A stretch of DNA of 64,000 nt, taken from contig NZ_LSKU01000001.1 of the NCBI RefSeq assembly GCF_001561915.1, forward strand, positions 814,628 to 878,627, in the 5' to 3' direction. A model generated the notes under the pieces. That model was not told where the DNA came from and ran no database searches. It saw only the letters and a list, made by a program, of their open reading frames with translations. Position 1 is the stretch's first letter. Every line of letters starts with the position of its first letter. The translations under genes and the position numbers were made by a program. This document shows positions 1 through 9,905 of the stretch, piece after piece. This stretch comes from Tepidibacillus decaturensis. Lineage in GTDB: Bacteria > Bacillota > Bacilli > Tepidibacillales > Tepidibacillaceae.

Positions 1-1
1 G

Positions 2-1453
2 AGAAAAGAAAAAGCCCTCATATTTGAATTGAGCAAACCAGGTAGAGTTGCTTATAGCTTGCCTGAATTAGATATACCAGAGATTCCAATTGATGAATTA
101 CTTCCAAAAGAAGTGATCCGTGAGAATCCACCAGAATTCCCGGAATTGTCAGAATTGGATTTAATGCGCCATTATACAGAATTATCCCAGCGAAATCATG
201 GAGTTGATTCTGGTTTCTATCCTCTAGGGTCTTGTACGATGAAATATAATCCTAAAGTAAATGAAGATGTTGCAAGATATGCTGGATTTAGCCAGATTCA
301 TCCTTATCAAGCGGAGGAAACCGTTCAAGGTGCTTTAGAACTGATGTACAACCTACAAGAGGAACTTCAGGAAATTACAGGAATGGATAAGGTGACATTA
401 CAACCTGCAGCAGGGGCTCATGGTGAATGGACAGGACTTATGCTGATCCGTGCCTACCATGAAAACCGTGGTGATCATCAACGGAATAAAGTGATAGTTC
501 CTGACTCTGCTCATGGAACGAATCCAGCATCTGCAACAGTAGCAGGATTTGAAATCGTTACTGTAAAATCTAATCAATTTGGTAATGTAGACGTAGAAGC
601 TTTGAAACAAGCTGTTGGTAATGAGACTGCGGCGTTAATGCTTACAAACCCAAACACCCTTGGCTTATTTGAAAAAGATATTGTGGAAATTGCTAGAATT
701 GTACATGAAGCAGGTGGATTGCTTTATTATGATGGAGCAAATGCGAATGCGATCTTAGGCATCACACGTCCAGGGGATATGGGATTTGATGTTGTACATT
801 TGAATCTTCATAAAACTTTCTCAACTCCCCATGGTGGTGGTGGCCCTGGTGCTGGACCAGTAGGAGTTAAAAAGATATTAGAACCATTCTTACCAAAACC
901 GATGGTTGCAAGGGATGGGGATCGATATTATTTAGATTATAATATTCCTCAATCTATTGGTCGCGTGAAATCATATTATGGTAATTTTGGAATTCTTGTT
1001 AGGGCGTATACCTATATCCGTACAATGGGACCAGATGGACTTAAAGCAGTAGCAGAGAACGCAGTATTAAATGCAAACTATATGCTTCGAAGATTACAGG
1101 ATTATTATGATGTACCATTCTCACAACATTGTAAGCATGAGTTTGTATTGTCTGGTAAGAAGCAAAAGAAACTAGGTGTTCGTACACTAGATATTGCAAA
1201 ACGATTATTAGATTTTGGGTTTCATCCACCAACCATCTATTTCCCACTTATCGTGGAAGAATGTTTAATGATTGAACCAACGGAGACCGAAAGTAAAGAG
1301 ACATTAGATTCTTTTATCGACGTACTCATCCAAATCGCAAAAGAAGCAGAAGTAGACCCAGAAAAGGTATTAGAAGCACCTCATACGACGGTTGTTGGCC
1401 GTTTAGATGAAGTCACAGCTGCTAGAAACCCAATCTTAAGATATACAAAATAA
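2..1453 (+). CDS. gcvPB: glycine dehydrogenase (decarboxylating) subunit 2, 5' end cut by the window
   Basis: This is the P-protein subunit 2 of the glycine cleavage system. It decarboxylates glycine with PLP and passes the aminomethyl group to lipoyl GcvH. The reading frame is open from base 2 ([15 protein letters not shown]), and subunit 2 proteins normally begin with an equivalent stretch, so the true start lies upstream of the window. The TTG at base 29 is internal. The PLP lysine sits in [18 protein letters not shown], with its codon at 812-814. GCTM and AHGTNPAS blocks typical of the family are also present. gcvT and gcvPA should lie just upstream, outside the window. A strong terminator follows. 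Confidence 0.95.
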   Translation, partial: RKEKALIFELSKPGRVAYSLPELDIPEIPIDELLPKEVIRENPPEFPELSELDLMRHYTELSQRNHGVDSGFYPLGSCTMKYNPKVNEDVARYAGFSQIHPYQAEETVQGALELMYNLQEELQEITGMDKVTLQPAAGAHGEWTGLMLIRAYHENRGDHQRNKVIVPDSAHGTNPASATVAGFEIVTVKSNQFGNVDVEALKQAVGNETAALMLTNPNTLGLFEKDIVEIARIVHEAGGLLYYDGANANAILGITRPGDMGFDVVHLNLHKTFSTPHGGGGPGAGPVGVKKILEPFLPKPMVARDGDRYYLDYNIPQSIGRVKSYYGNFGILVRAYTYIRTMGPDGLKAVAENAVLNANYMLRRLQDYYDVPFSQHCKHEFVLSGKKQKKLGVRTLDIAKRLLDFGFHPPTIYFPLIVEECLMIEPTETESKETLDSFIDVLIQIAKEAEVDPEKVLEAPHTTVVGRLDEVTAARNPILRYTK

Positions 1454-1470
1454 AAAATAATCGAAAAAAA

Positions 1471-1506
1471 CAAAGGACCTTGTAAGATACAGGGTCCTTT
1501 GTTTAT
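1471..1506 (+). terminator. rho-independent terminator after gcvPB
   Basis: A 13-bp stem (CAAAGGACCTTGT pairing with ACAGGGTCCTTTG, one G-U pair) with a 5-nt loop is followed by a T-rich tail. It has an A-rich 5' flank and lies between convergent genes, so it may also serve the minus-strand gene that ends at 1522. Confidence 0.85.
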
Positions 1507-1521
1507 TTGTATGTCACTCTG

Positions 1522-2352
1522 TCAATTCAACTTGATTAATTTTTCAAATTCTTCTTGTAATGCTTTAGTAATAGATCCTGGAGAATTGGTGATCGTTTTA
1601 TCGTTGATCTGGTTAATTGGCATGATTTCCATTGTTGTACTACTTACAAAGGCCTCATCAGCTTGGTAGACTTGTTTGAGATTAAATTCTTTTTCTACAA
1701 AGGGGATACCAATTTTATCAGCAATTTTTTCAATCACTAATCTTGTAATTCCTTTTAGAATAAAGTTATTAGCCGGATGTGTGAGGATTTTACCGTCCTT
1801 TACGATAAAGAAATTAGATGAACTTCCTTCAGTCACAATATTATCCCTAATTTGTACTGCTTCATAGGCCTGATGATCAACGGCATATTGTTTTGCCATA
1901 ATGTTACCTAATAGGTTAAGACTTTTTATATCACAACGTAGCCAACGAATGTCTTCAATTGTGACAATTTTAATCCCTTTTTGCAATTTTTCGTAAGGTC
2001 TATTCATTTCTTTTGTATATGCAGTTAGTACCGATGTCGAATCAGTAGGAAATGCATGGTTTCTAGTCGCTACACCTCTAGTTGTCTGAAAATAAACAAT
2101 ACCGTTTTGAAGGTTGTTCATTTCAATTAATTGTGTTATCTTTAACTTAATTTCTTCTGAAGAGAGTGGTAAAGAAAGACTTAATTCTTTTGCGCTTCTT
2201 TCAAATCGAATTAAATGATCATCAAAACGAAATGGTTTGCCATCATAAACTCGAACCACTTCATAAATTCCATCCCCAAATTGATACCCACGATCCTCTA
2301 TATCGATGTGAGCCTCCCCTCTTGTAATAAATTGATCATTCATAAGAATCAT
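1522..2352 (-). CDS. dat: D-amino acid aminotransferase
   Basis: This is a class IV PLP aminotransferase of the D-alanine transaminase type, about 276 aa. It interconverts D-alanine and 2-oxoglutarate with pyruvate and D-glutamate, supplying D-glutamate for peptidoglycan. The PLP lysine lies in DIKSLNLLGN near the middle of the protein, and the N-terminal RGYQFGDGIYEVVRVY block is typical of the family. A GTG at 2361 would extend the frame, but it directly abuts the GGAG Shine-Dalgarno sequence. The ATG at 2352, 8 nt from that GGAG, is the better start. The gene runs divergently from nrdJ. A branched-chain aminotransferase or an ADC lyase-like activity is less likely. Confidence 0.9.
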   Translation of the reverse strand: MILMNDQFITRGEAHIDIEDRGYQFGDGIYEVVRVYDGKPFRFDDHLIRFERSAKELSLSLPLSSEEIKLKITQLIEMNNLQNGIVYFQTTRGVATRNHAFPTDSTSVLTAYTKEMNRPYEKLQKGIKIVTIEDIRWLRCDIKSLNLLGNIMAKQYAVDHQAYEAVQIRDNIVTEGSSSNFFIVKDGKILTHPANNFILKGITRLVIEKIADKIGIPFVEKEFNLKQVYQADEAFVSSTTMEIMPINQINDKTITNSPGSITKALQEEFEKLIKLN

Positions 2353-2568
2353 TGAAGTCACTCCAATTCTAAAAGTGTATTTTTCTATAACTAAGATGGA
2401 GCTTCAAGTTGTTAATACTCTTATTGTAACATGAACTCAGAAGAATGGGATTTAGTATTTATTGATTTTTTTAGATTTTTTTAATACCTAAGAATAAGGA
2501 AGCAAATTAAAATTAGGCCATGTTATTCATTTGATATTCTTACTTTTTAGGACTTTTGATTCCTAGAA

Positions 2569-2614
2569 ATACTAGATATAGTGTTGTATAATGAAAAAAC
2601 CTCATATATATTGA
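2569..2614 (+). promoter_or_regulatory. nrdJ promoter with tandem NrdR-like boxes
   Basis: The sequence at 2569-2584 (ATACTAGATATAGTGT) matches the NrdR box consensus acaCwAtATaTwGtgt at 14 of 16 positions. A weaker AT-rich copy at about 2599-2614 matches roughly 11 of 16. The two are 30-31 bp apart centre to centre, the three-turn spacing usual for paired NrdR boxes. A TATAAT -10 hexamer at 2587-2592 lies between them, so a bound repressor would block the promoter. No good -35 was seen. The rest of the 2362-2677 gap is AT-rich with no gene. Confidence 0.6.
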
Positions 2615-2677
2615 TATTTCAGCAAAGAGATCATACATAATGAGATGTATAAGGAGAAATATTAGGAAAGATGGAGA

Positions 2678-5223
2678 GTGAAACAATCAATGGAAAATGA
2701 TAAGAAAACACGCTTAGAAGGATTAAGCGAAAAAATCTTCCTGGATCGCTATGCATTAAAGGACGTCACTGATCAACAAGTAAATGTAGGGGATACTGTA
2801 TTAGTTTTAACAAAAGATGATCCAAAGTTCCCACAAAAAGAAGTAGGTGAAGTCCTTTCGATTGATGGTTTGACGATTACGGTTGGTTTAAGAAGTGGAC
2901 AAGTTATAGAAACCGAACAAAGCAAAATTACAAAACCATTGGAGTTAACACCTGAAAAAATGTGGGACCGTTTAGCAAAAGCGATTGCTTCTGTTGAAAA
3001 ACCTAAAAAACAACAAGAATGGACAGAAAAGTTTCGCCATGTATTAGATGATTGGAAATTAGTTCCCGGTGGCAGGATCGCTGCAGGGGCTGGAGCGAGT
3101 GATGAATTAACTTTATTCAACTGTTATGTTATTCCTTCACCCAAGGATAGTCGTGGTGGAATTATGGAAACGCTAAGCCAGATGACAGAAATTATGTCAC
3201 GAGGTGGTGGAGTTGGTATTAACCTATCTTCTTTAAGACCACGTCGAGCAGTTGTAAAAGGGGTGAATGGTTCATCCAGTGGAGCTGTTTCCTGGGGTGG
3301 ATTGTTTAGCTATACTACTGGTTTAATTGAACAAGGTGGCTCGCGTCGTGGAGCTTTAATGCTCATGTTAAATGATTGGCATCCTGATCTATTAGAATTT
3401 ATTACCGTAAAACAAGAAATGGATCTAATCACAAATGCTAACCTTTCTGTAGCTGTAAGTAACGATTTTATGAAGGCAGTAAAAGAAGATTTAGATTGGG
3501 AATTAGTTTTCCCTGATACAAGTGATCCTGAATATGATGAAGTTTGGGATGGTAATCTCCAAAAATGGAAAGAACTCGGTAAATCCGTGAAAGTATATAA
3601 AACATTAAAGGCTAGAGAAATCTGGCATACCATTATTGAGTCTGCTTGGCGATCGGCAGAACCTGGTATTGTTTTTATGGAGTACTATAATCAAATGTCT
3701 AATAGTTGGTATTTTAATCCAATCATTAGTACGAATCCTTGTGCGGAACAAGGTTTACCAGCTTGGGGTGTATGTAATCTATCTTCGATCAATTTAGCCA
3801 AATTTGTAAAAGATGGAGAAGTGGATTGGGATGCTCTCGGAGAAACTGTTGAAATCTCTGTCCGTTTCTTAGATAACGTAATTGATGCTACACCTTACCA
3901 TTTTGAAGAAAATAAAAAAATCAGTTAAATGAACGTCGTGTTGGATTAGGTAGTATGGGCTTAGCTGAAATGCTCATCAAATTAAAGATTCGTTATGGTA
4001 GTGAAGAATCCTTAGCATTCTTAGATAAACTATACAACTTTATTGCAAAACGAGCCTATCTAGCTTCAGCGGAAATTGCGGCGGAAAAGGGATCATTCCC
4101 AATGTTTGATAAAGAAAAATTCCTACAAAGTCTTTTTGTCCAACAATTTGATGACGAAGTTAAAGATGCGATCCTAGAAAAAGGGATGAGAAACGTTACT
4201 GTTCTTACTCAAGCACCTACAGGTAGTACAGGTACCATGGTTGGAACATCTACTGGGATTGAACCCTTCTTTGCTTTTGAATATGTTCGTCAAAGTCGAT
4301 TAGGTTTGGACAAGCAATATGTACCGATTGCAAAAGAATGGTTAGACCAGCATCCTGGTGAAGATCTTCCTGACTATTTTGTAAGTGCAATGGAACTTTC
4401 TGCTGAAGACCATATCCGTGTACAAGCTGTTATTCAAAAATGGGTAGATTCTTCCATTAGTAAAACCGCAAATGCACCAGCAGATTTTACGGTGGAGGAT
4501 ACTAAGAAACTTTATGAATATGCCTTTGAATTAGGTTGTAAAGGAGTAACCATCTATCGTGATGGAAGCCGTGATGTGCAAGTACTTTCAACTGAGAAAA
4601 AGGAAGAAAAAGATGCAGTAAAACCAGAAGTTGAACAACAATTAGATCATAAACCTGAAAAAGAATATCGTCGTAGACCAAAAAAATTAACAGGTGCAAC
4701 CTATAAAATGAATACGCCGTTAGGTAAAGCCTATATCACCATCAATGATGTGGAAGGTAAACCTTTTGAAGTGATTGTTAATGTAGGAAAAGCAGGTAGT
4801 GATGTCTTCGCCATGTCTGAAGCTTTGGGAAGAGTGTCAACACTATTTTTACGCTTCGGGGAAATTCCAGATGGTAATAAGGCACGTTTATTGATCAAAC
4901 ATCTAAAAGGCATTGGTGGTTCAGGGGCAGTTGGATTTGGACCAAATCGAGTTGAATCAATTGCTGATGCAGTAGCAAAAGCGTTAGAGATGCATATTGA
5001 TGGAGAAGAATCCGACGATTCTATAGCTGCTTCATCAGAGCAACAAGTCTTAAATAGACATCTTGATCATGAAGGAATTGGTTCGTTTGATCATGACCAT
5101 GATTTTACTGATGATGCAGTGCCTGATGGATTAGATTTATGCCCAACTTGTGGATCAGCTTCTTTAGTCAACGAAGAAGGCTGTAAGCATTGTATTACTT
5201 GTGGATATACCCGTTGTTCATAA
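2678..5223 (+). CDS. nrdJ: adenosylcobalamin-dependent (class II) ribonucleotide reductase, frameshifted in this sequence
   Basis: This enzyme reduces ribonucleotides to deoxyribonucleotides using a B12-derived thiyl radical, so it needs neither oxygen nor an NrdF partner. Visible blocks are LFNCYVIPS, GGGVGINLSSLRPR, NPCAEQGLPAWGVCNLSSINL and the PTGSTGTMVGTSTGIEP loop. The C-terminus has a TSCPD-like domain and a Cys-rich tail (CPTCGS...CKHCITCGYTRCS). The frame breaks at an A7 run (3914-3920). One extra A gives ENKKNQLNERRVGLGSMG and joins 2678-3928 to the part ending at 5223, for about 848 aa. The start is the GTG at 2678 behind AGGAAAG; the ATG at 2690 is possible. A real pseudogene is unlikely because both halves are well conserved. 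Confidence 0.92.
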
Positions 5224-5272
5224 TAGAACATCTTCTTTTGCAGGAGAATTCACAAAAAAAATCACAGAAAGA

Positions 5273-5304
5273 AACGAGCTTGTAAATAATCAAGCTCGTT
5301 TTGT
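5273..5304 (+). terminator. terminator after nrdJ
   Basis: A perfect 10-bp stem (AACGAGCTTG / CAAGCTCGTT) with an 8-nt loop is followed by TTGT. It has an A-rich 5' flank. Confidence 0.8.
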
Positions 5305-5344
5305 ACTTTAATGATACCAATTATAATATTTGAATCGAAAATTG

Positions 5345-5374
5345 TTGCATCATAAAGGTATTTTATGCTAAGAT
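5345..5374 (+). promoter_or_regulatory. probable sigma-A promoter for psuK-psuG
   Basis: TTGCAT at 5345-5350 and TAAGAT at 5369-5374 are separated by 18 bp, upstream of the psuK start. Confidence 0.45.
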
Positions 5375-5415
5375 AAAACAAAAGTTATATCATAAAACTT
5401 AAGTTTGGTGATGTG

Positions 5416-6522
5416 ATGATCAATCAACTAACTTCAAAGGAAAAAGAAATTATTGAAATTCTGCGTAAAAATCCCTTTATAGAGCAAGAGGAAATTGCAA
5501 ATCAACTTGGACTAGCAAGATCTTCTGTTGCAGGCCATCTTGCGAGGTTGAGCAAAAAAGGAATCTTGCAAAGGGGATATATTCTTAATGAGAGAATGAA
5601 TGAAATTGCTGTAATTGGTGGGGCAAATGTGGATATTAAAGGAATTGCTGATGGGTCATTCAGACAAGGAAGTAGTAATCCGGGAAAAGTCTATCGTACA
5701 GCAGGTGGTGTTGCAAGGAATGTAGCAGAGAATCTTGCAAAGCTTCAGTTGTCTACATTTCTTTTTACCGTTGTTGGACGTGATGAAGAAGGGGATTGGC
5801 TATTGGATGTAACACAAAAAGCGGGTGTCAACATTCAATATATTGAACGATTAGCTAATGAGAGAACAGGGAAATACCTATCCATTCTGGATGAAAATAG
5901 GGAACAAGTTGGTTCCATCTCAGATATGCAAATTATGGAGAGAATGGACGAACTGTTTCTACAAAACCTTTATCCAAAATTGATTACAGCAAAGATCGTA
6001 TTTCTAGATACGAATCTTCCTCAGTCTACATTAGTACCTCTTATTCATTGGCTCAAAGACAAGGAAACGATGATCGTTATCGACCCAGTATCTGCTAAGA
6101 AAGCCGAAAAATTAAAAGGATATTTAGAGGACTTAGATTTAATTACTCCAAATAAGGAAGAAGCAGAAATCCTAACTGGCATTACAATAAAAAGTAAAAC
6201 GGATCTTAACCGAGTAGTATACGAGTTTTTTTCTCAAGGAGTAAAGCAAGTCGTAATTACTTTAGGTGCTGAAGGGGTATTTGTGGCCACACCTGAAATT
6301 CAGGAATTCCTTCCTAGTCCTAAGGTTGATGTGAAAGATACGACAGGAGCTGGCGATGCTTTTGTTTCCGGGATTATCTATGGTTTAGTAAATGATAAAG
6401 AGCTTATCGAGGCATGTAAATATGGCCATACTATGGCAGCAATCACTCTTAAACGGGAAGAAACCGTTGTCCATGATCTAAACATACACATTTTAGAACA
6501 GTTAAAAAAGGAGATTTTCTAG
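5416..6522 (+). CDS. psuK: pseudouridine kinase with N-terminal helix-turn-helix
   Basis: This is a PfkB-family sugar kinase that should phosphorylate pseudouridine to pseudouridine 5'-phosphate. The function is inferred from the adjacent psuG. Residues 1-60 form a winged-helix DNA-binding domain (SKEKEIIEILRKNPF, then EEIANQLGLARSSVAGHLARL). The kinase domain follows, with VIGGANVDIKG at its start and the anion-hole/catalytic-base motif DTTGAGDAFVSG near the end. The HTH may let the kinase regulate its own operon. A GTG three bases upstream is an alternative start; GGTGAT serves as the ribosome binding site. It overlaps psuG by one base (TAGTG), indicating translational coupling. Confidence 0.87.
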   Translation: MINQLTSKEKEIIEILRKNPFIEQEEIANQLGLARSSVAGHLARLSKKGILQRGYILNERMNEIAVIGGANVDIKGIADGSFRQGSSNPGKVYRTAGGVARNVAENLAKLQLSTFLFTVVGRDEEGDWLLDVTQKAGVNIQYIERLANERTGKYLSILDENREQVGSISDMQIMERMDELFLQNLYPKLITAKIVFLDTNLPQSTLVPLIHWLKDKETMIVIDPVSAKKAEKLKGYLEDLDLITPNKEEAEILTGITIKSKTDLNRVVYEFFSQGVKQVVITLGAEGVFVATPEIQEFLPSPKVDVKDTTGAGDAFVSGIIYGLVNDKELIEACKYGHTMAAITLKREETVVHDLNIHILEQLKKEIF

Positions 6523-7463
6523 TGGAGACTAAAATTGATTTTTTAAAGAAACAAATACACATCAAAGAGGAAGTGAAGGATGCATTAGCTTCGGGAAGAC
6601 CAGTTGTGGCATTAGAATCAACTATTATTACGCATGGAATGCCTTATCCAGCTAATGTAGAGACAGCCTTAGAAGTAGAACGGATAATTCGAGAGCAAGG
6701 TGTAATTCCAGCAACGATCGCAATTATCAATGGAGTGATCAAAGTTGGGTTAACGGAAGAAGAAATTAAGGATTTAGCAAAAGAAAAATATGTAGTGAAA
6801 GCGAGTAGGCGTGATTTACCAGTCATCCTTGCTAAAAAATTATCTGGAGCGACTACAGTAGCAGGTACGATGTTGGTGGCTAGGATGGCAGGAATTAAAG
6901 TTTTTGTCACAGGAGGGATTGGTGGAGTTCATCGTGGTGCAACTGAGACGATGGATATCTCTGCAGATCTGCAAGAACTAGCCAAAACCAATGTAGCAGT
7001 TGTTTGTGCAGGGGCAAAATCGATTCTTGATATTGGCTTAACTTTAGAATATTTAGAGACCCAAGGGGTTCCTGTTTTAGGATATCAAACAAAGCAATTC
7101 CCTGCATTTTATACCCGTGATAGTGGGTTTAATGTAGATTATCAGGTGGAAAGTGCGGAGGAAATGGCAAATATCATGAACATAAAATGGAATATGGGTT
7201 TAGATGGCGGTATTGTGATCGCTAATCCCATCCCTGCCGAACATGCACTAGATGAAAACTATATTAACCAAAAAATAAGGGATGCTTTAAAGGAAAGTGT
7301 AGAAAATAAGATTATTGGTAAAGAAATTACACCATTCCTATTATCAAAATTAGAAGAAATCACAGAGGGTAAAAGCTTAGCAGCTAATATTGAATTGGTA
7401 AAACATAATGCAAAAGTAGGAGCACTTATCGCTACTGAGTACGCAAAATTAAATAAAGCTTGA
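6522..7463 (+). CDS. psuG: pseudouridine-5'-phosphate glycosidase
   Basis: This enzyme cleaves pseudouridine 5'-phosphate to uracil and ribose 5-phosphate, completing C-nucleoside catabolism begun by PsuK. The 313-aa length and the blocks ALESTIITHGMPYP, KASRRDLP and FVTGGIGGVHRGA are typical of the family. A GTG start at 6522 overlaps the psuK stop, with an AGGAG ribosome binding site inside the end of psuK. The two genes form a closed operon. The next promoter begins only a few bases after the stop. Confidence 0.93.
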   Translation: METKIDFLKKQIHIKEEVKDALASGRPVVALESTIITHGMPYPANVETALEVERIIREQGVIPATIAIINGVIKVGLTEEEIKDLAKEKYVVKASRRDLPVILAKKLSGATTVAGTMLVARMAGIKVFVTGGIGGVHRGATETMDISADLQELAKTNVAVVCAGAKSILDIGLTLEYLETQGVPVLGYQTKQFPAFYTRDSGFNVDYQVESAEEMANIMNIKWNMGLDGGIVIANPIPAEHALDENYINQKIRDALKESVENKIIGKEITPFLLSKLEEITEGKSLAANIELVKHNAKVGALIATEYAKLNKA

Positions 7464-7466
7464 AAT

Positions 7467-7494
7467 TTGACTTTTGTTTTTAGTTTGTTAAAAT
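7467..7494 (+). promoter_or_regulatory. sigma-A promoter for the zwf leader RNA
   Basis: TTGACT at 7467-7472 and TAAAAT at 7489-7494 have a 16-bp spacer. Transcription would start near 7501, immediately before a structured segment and about 217 bases before zwf. Confidence 0.65.
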
Positions 7495-7500
7495 GTTAGT

Positions 7501-7595
7501 TGGATGAGAACCAAGGATTGTAGCTGCTTAGCAGTAAGACCTAAAACGATGCAAGGGGGCAATATGGTTTCCTTTTTCGTTTTGGGTCTTTTGCA
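7501..7595 (+). ncRNA. unidentified structured leader RNA or small RNA upstream of zwf
   Basis: The region contains three pairings. A CTGC-TTA-GCAG hairpin lies at about 7524-7534. A 13-bp stem pairs 7536-7548 with 7578-7590 (AAGACCTAAAACG / CGTTTTGGGTCTT, one G-U) and ends in a short T stretch. A further helix pairs 7508-7513 and 7517-7520 with 7560-7563 and 7565-7570 (GAACCA..ATTG with CAAT.TGGTTT). This third helix pairs into the loop of the long stem, so it forms a pseudoknot or competes with it. No known riboswitch class was recognised. The position before zwf suggests a cis-regulator or attenuator, and a separate small RNA is equally possible. The gap 7596-7717 shows nothing else. Confidence 0.5.
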
Positions 7596-7717
7596 CTTAT
7601 TATATGGAAAAAATGGCTAGTTTGGTATATAAAATAGGATGTGTTTAAAAAATAAGTAAGAAGTTTTCTTTTTATTGGTAAATAAAGGTGCTTATTATTA
7701 ATTTGGAGGGTATACCG

Positions 7718-9213
7718 TTGAATAATAATAATGAAAATCTGTCAAATATTTTTGTCATATTCGGTGGTACTGGGGACCTAACCTATCGGAAATTAATCCC
7801 AGCTTTATATCATTTGCAATACGGAAAGATGTTACCAGAACATTTTGCAGTCGTTACGATCGGAAGACGTGGTAAAACGACCGAGGAATATAGGAACGAA
7901 CTATATGAAGCAATAAAAAAATTTTCTCGTTTCCAACTAGATGAATCTGAGTGGAATACATTACGTGAACGGATTTACTATCAACAGATGGATTTTACCG
8001 ATGACCAAGGATATCCCCTATTAAAAAGTTGGTTAGAAGAACTTGACCAAATACATCAAACCATGGGGAATCGGATTTATTATTTAGCTGTTGCCCCTGA
8101 ATATTTTGGCCTGATTGTTGAAAAATTACATGATCATGGCATGGCTAACAATGAAGATTCATGGCAGAGAGTGATGATTGAAAAACCATTTGGAAGAGAT
8201 TTGCAATCAGCAAAATATTTAAACCAAAAAATAACGTCTGTATTTAAAGAAGAACATACCTATCGGATTGATCATTATCTTGGCAAAGAAATGCTTCAAA
8301 ATATCATGGTTATTCGTTTTGCTAATGCTTTATTTGAACCGATTTGGAATAATAAATACATTGACCATATCCAAATCTCTTCAAGTGAAATAGTTGGAGT
8401 GGAAAATAGAGGCGGCTATTATGAAAAAGCAGGTGCATTAAGGGATATGGTTCAAAACCATATGCTGCAGCTCCTTACATTAACAGCAATGGAACCACCC
8501 ATAAGTCTTGAAACTGAAACAATCAGAGATGAGAAAGTGAAAGTTCTTCGTTCTATTCAGGAATTTACACCTGATTTGGTCGCAAAGAATGTAGTTCGGG
8601 GACAATATGGTGAGGGAATTGTTCAACAAAAAAAGTGGTTCGTTATCGCGAGGAAGAAAGAGTTTCACCAATCTCTGAAACAGAGACATTTGTTGCATTA
8701 AAAGTAAATATCAATAATTTCAGGTGGGCAGGAGTTCCGTTTTATATTAGAACAGGAAAGAGAATGCCGGTCAAGTCGACAGAAGTGGTTGTTCAATTTA
8801 AACCGTTAGACCATATTTTATATTTTAAAGAATATGGTAATCTATTGCCTAATCTATTGGTTATTCGTATTCAACCCGAAGAAGGAGTTTTTCTACAATT
8901 TAATGCAAAGCAACCGGGTACAAAGAATATGATTATCCCCGTTAAAATGGATTTTTGCCAAAATTGCCAGATTGGTAGTAACTCTCCTGAAGCATACGAA
9001 AGATTGCTCTATGATGTGATGAGAGGAGATTCAACTCTTTTTACAAGGTGGGATGAAGTAGAATATTCTTGGAAACTTGTTGATATGATTGCTGAAGCAT
9101 GGACAACGCAAAAGATAGAATTACCTAATTATGAAGCAGGTAGTTGGGGTCCAAAGGAAGCAGATGAACTTTTACATAGAGACCAACGAAAATGGTGGAA
9201 TATAGGAGTGTAA
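7718..9213 (+). CDS. zwf: glucose-6-phosphate dehydrogenase, frameshifted in this sequence
   Basis: This enzyme oxidises glucose 6-phosphate to 6-phosphogluconolactone and makes NADPH (oxidative pentose phosphate pathway). The N-terminal dinucleotide motif is IFGGTGDLTYRKL. The active-site block is YRIDHYLGKEMLQN, and GVPFYIRTGKRM lies in the C-terminal half. The frame breaks at an A7 run (8628-8634). With one more A the sequence reads VQQKKVVRYREEERVSP and gives about 498 aa, the usual length. The best start is the TTG at 7718, 7 nt after GGAGGG; an upstream in-frame GTG at 7688 lacks a good site. The cyclase gene follows 6 bp downstream. Confidence 0.92.
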
Positions 9214-9219
9214 TGTTAA

Positions 9220-9861
9220 ATGGAGATATATGATATTTCAATGATGATTCATCAAGAGATGCCAGTATATAAAAACAAAGAAGAGAAAAGACCGGTTCTC
9301 AAAACGATGCAGGATTTTGCTACTGGTCATGTTTTTGAGTCTCGAATACAAATGGATATGCATACAGGAACTCATGTTGATGCACCTCTTCATATGATTG
9401 AAAATGGAAATACGATAGATACCCTTGATTTAAGAAAAGTTGTCACTCCTTGCAAGGTGATTGATCTGACTGCAATAAAAGAGAAGATAACAAAAGAAGA
9501 TCTTCAATCAATAAATCTCCAAAAGAATGACTTTGTTTTATTCAAAACAAAAAATTCCTACGATGATCAGTTTAACCAAGAGTTTGTTTATTTGGATCGG
9601 AGTGGTGCACAGTATTTAACTACAAAAGGAATTAAAGGTGTCGGAATCGACGCACTTGGCATAGAACGAAGCCAGCCTGGCCATGAAACGCATATAAGCT
9701 TAATGGAAGCAGGTATTGTTATTCTGGAAGGACTAAGGCTTAAAGATATTGACGAAGGTGAATATTTTCTATATGCTGCTCCCCTATTTATTAAAGGAGC
9801 AGAAGCAGCCCCAACAAGAGCAATTTTAGTTAAGATGAATTATGAGAATGTAAAGGTTTAA
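9220..9861 (+). CDS. cyclase/arylformamidase-family metal-dependent hydrolase
   Basis: This is a 213-aa member of the cyclase family (Pfam Cyclase), which includes kynurenine formamidase KynB and isatin hydrolase. The metal-binding signature HTGTHVDAPLHM is present at about residues 47-58, and a second conserved His/Glu region follows near GHETHISLMEAGI. The substrate cannot be assigned. No kynureninase or tryptophan dioxygenase gene is nearby, so the kynurenine pathway is not supported. It begins 6 bp after zwf and is probably cotranscribed with it. Confidence 0.82.
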   Translation: MEIYDISMMIHQEMPVYKNKEEKRPVLKTMQDFATGHVFESRIQMDMHTGTHVDAPLHMIENGNTIDTLDLRKVVTPCKVIDLTAIKEKITKEDLQSINLQKNDFVLFKTKNSYDDQFNQEFVYLDRSGAQYLTTKGIKGVGIDALGIERSQPGHETHISLMEAGIVILEGLRLKDIDEGEYFLYAAPLFIKGAEAAPTRAILVKMNYENVKV

Positions 9862-9870
9862 TCCCATTTA

Positions 9871-9900
9871 AAAAAAGGATACAATGGTATCCTTTTTTTT
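9871..9900 (+). terminator. bidirectional terminator between convergent genes
   Basis: AAAAAAGGATAC pairs with GTATCCTTTTTT around a 4-nt loop. There is an A-run on the left and T8 on the right, so it can terminate both the zwf-cyclase transcript and the niaR transcript. Confidence 0.85.
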
Positions 9901-9905
9901 AATAT

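Noticed and set aside
3914-3920. Programmed -1 ribosomal frameshifting in nrdJ and the other broken genes
   Set aside because: Codon phase at the runs does not fit a good X-XXY-YYZ slip (for nrdJ the P-site would re-pair on TAA), no stimulatory hairpin was seen, and ten unrelated genes share the pattern. Missing bases or transcriptional slippage fit better.
7501-7595. T-box, 6S RNA or a known riboswitch before zwf
   Set aside because: No T-box sequence (AGGGTGG-like) or recognisable aptamer core was found, and the fold is not a 6S-like long rod. It was left unnamed.
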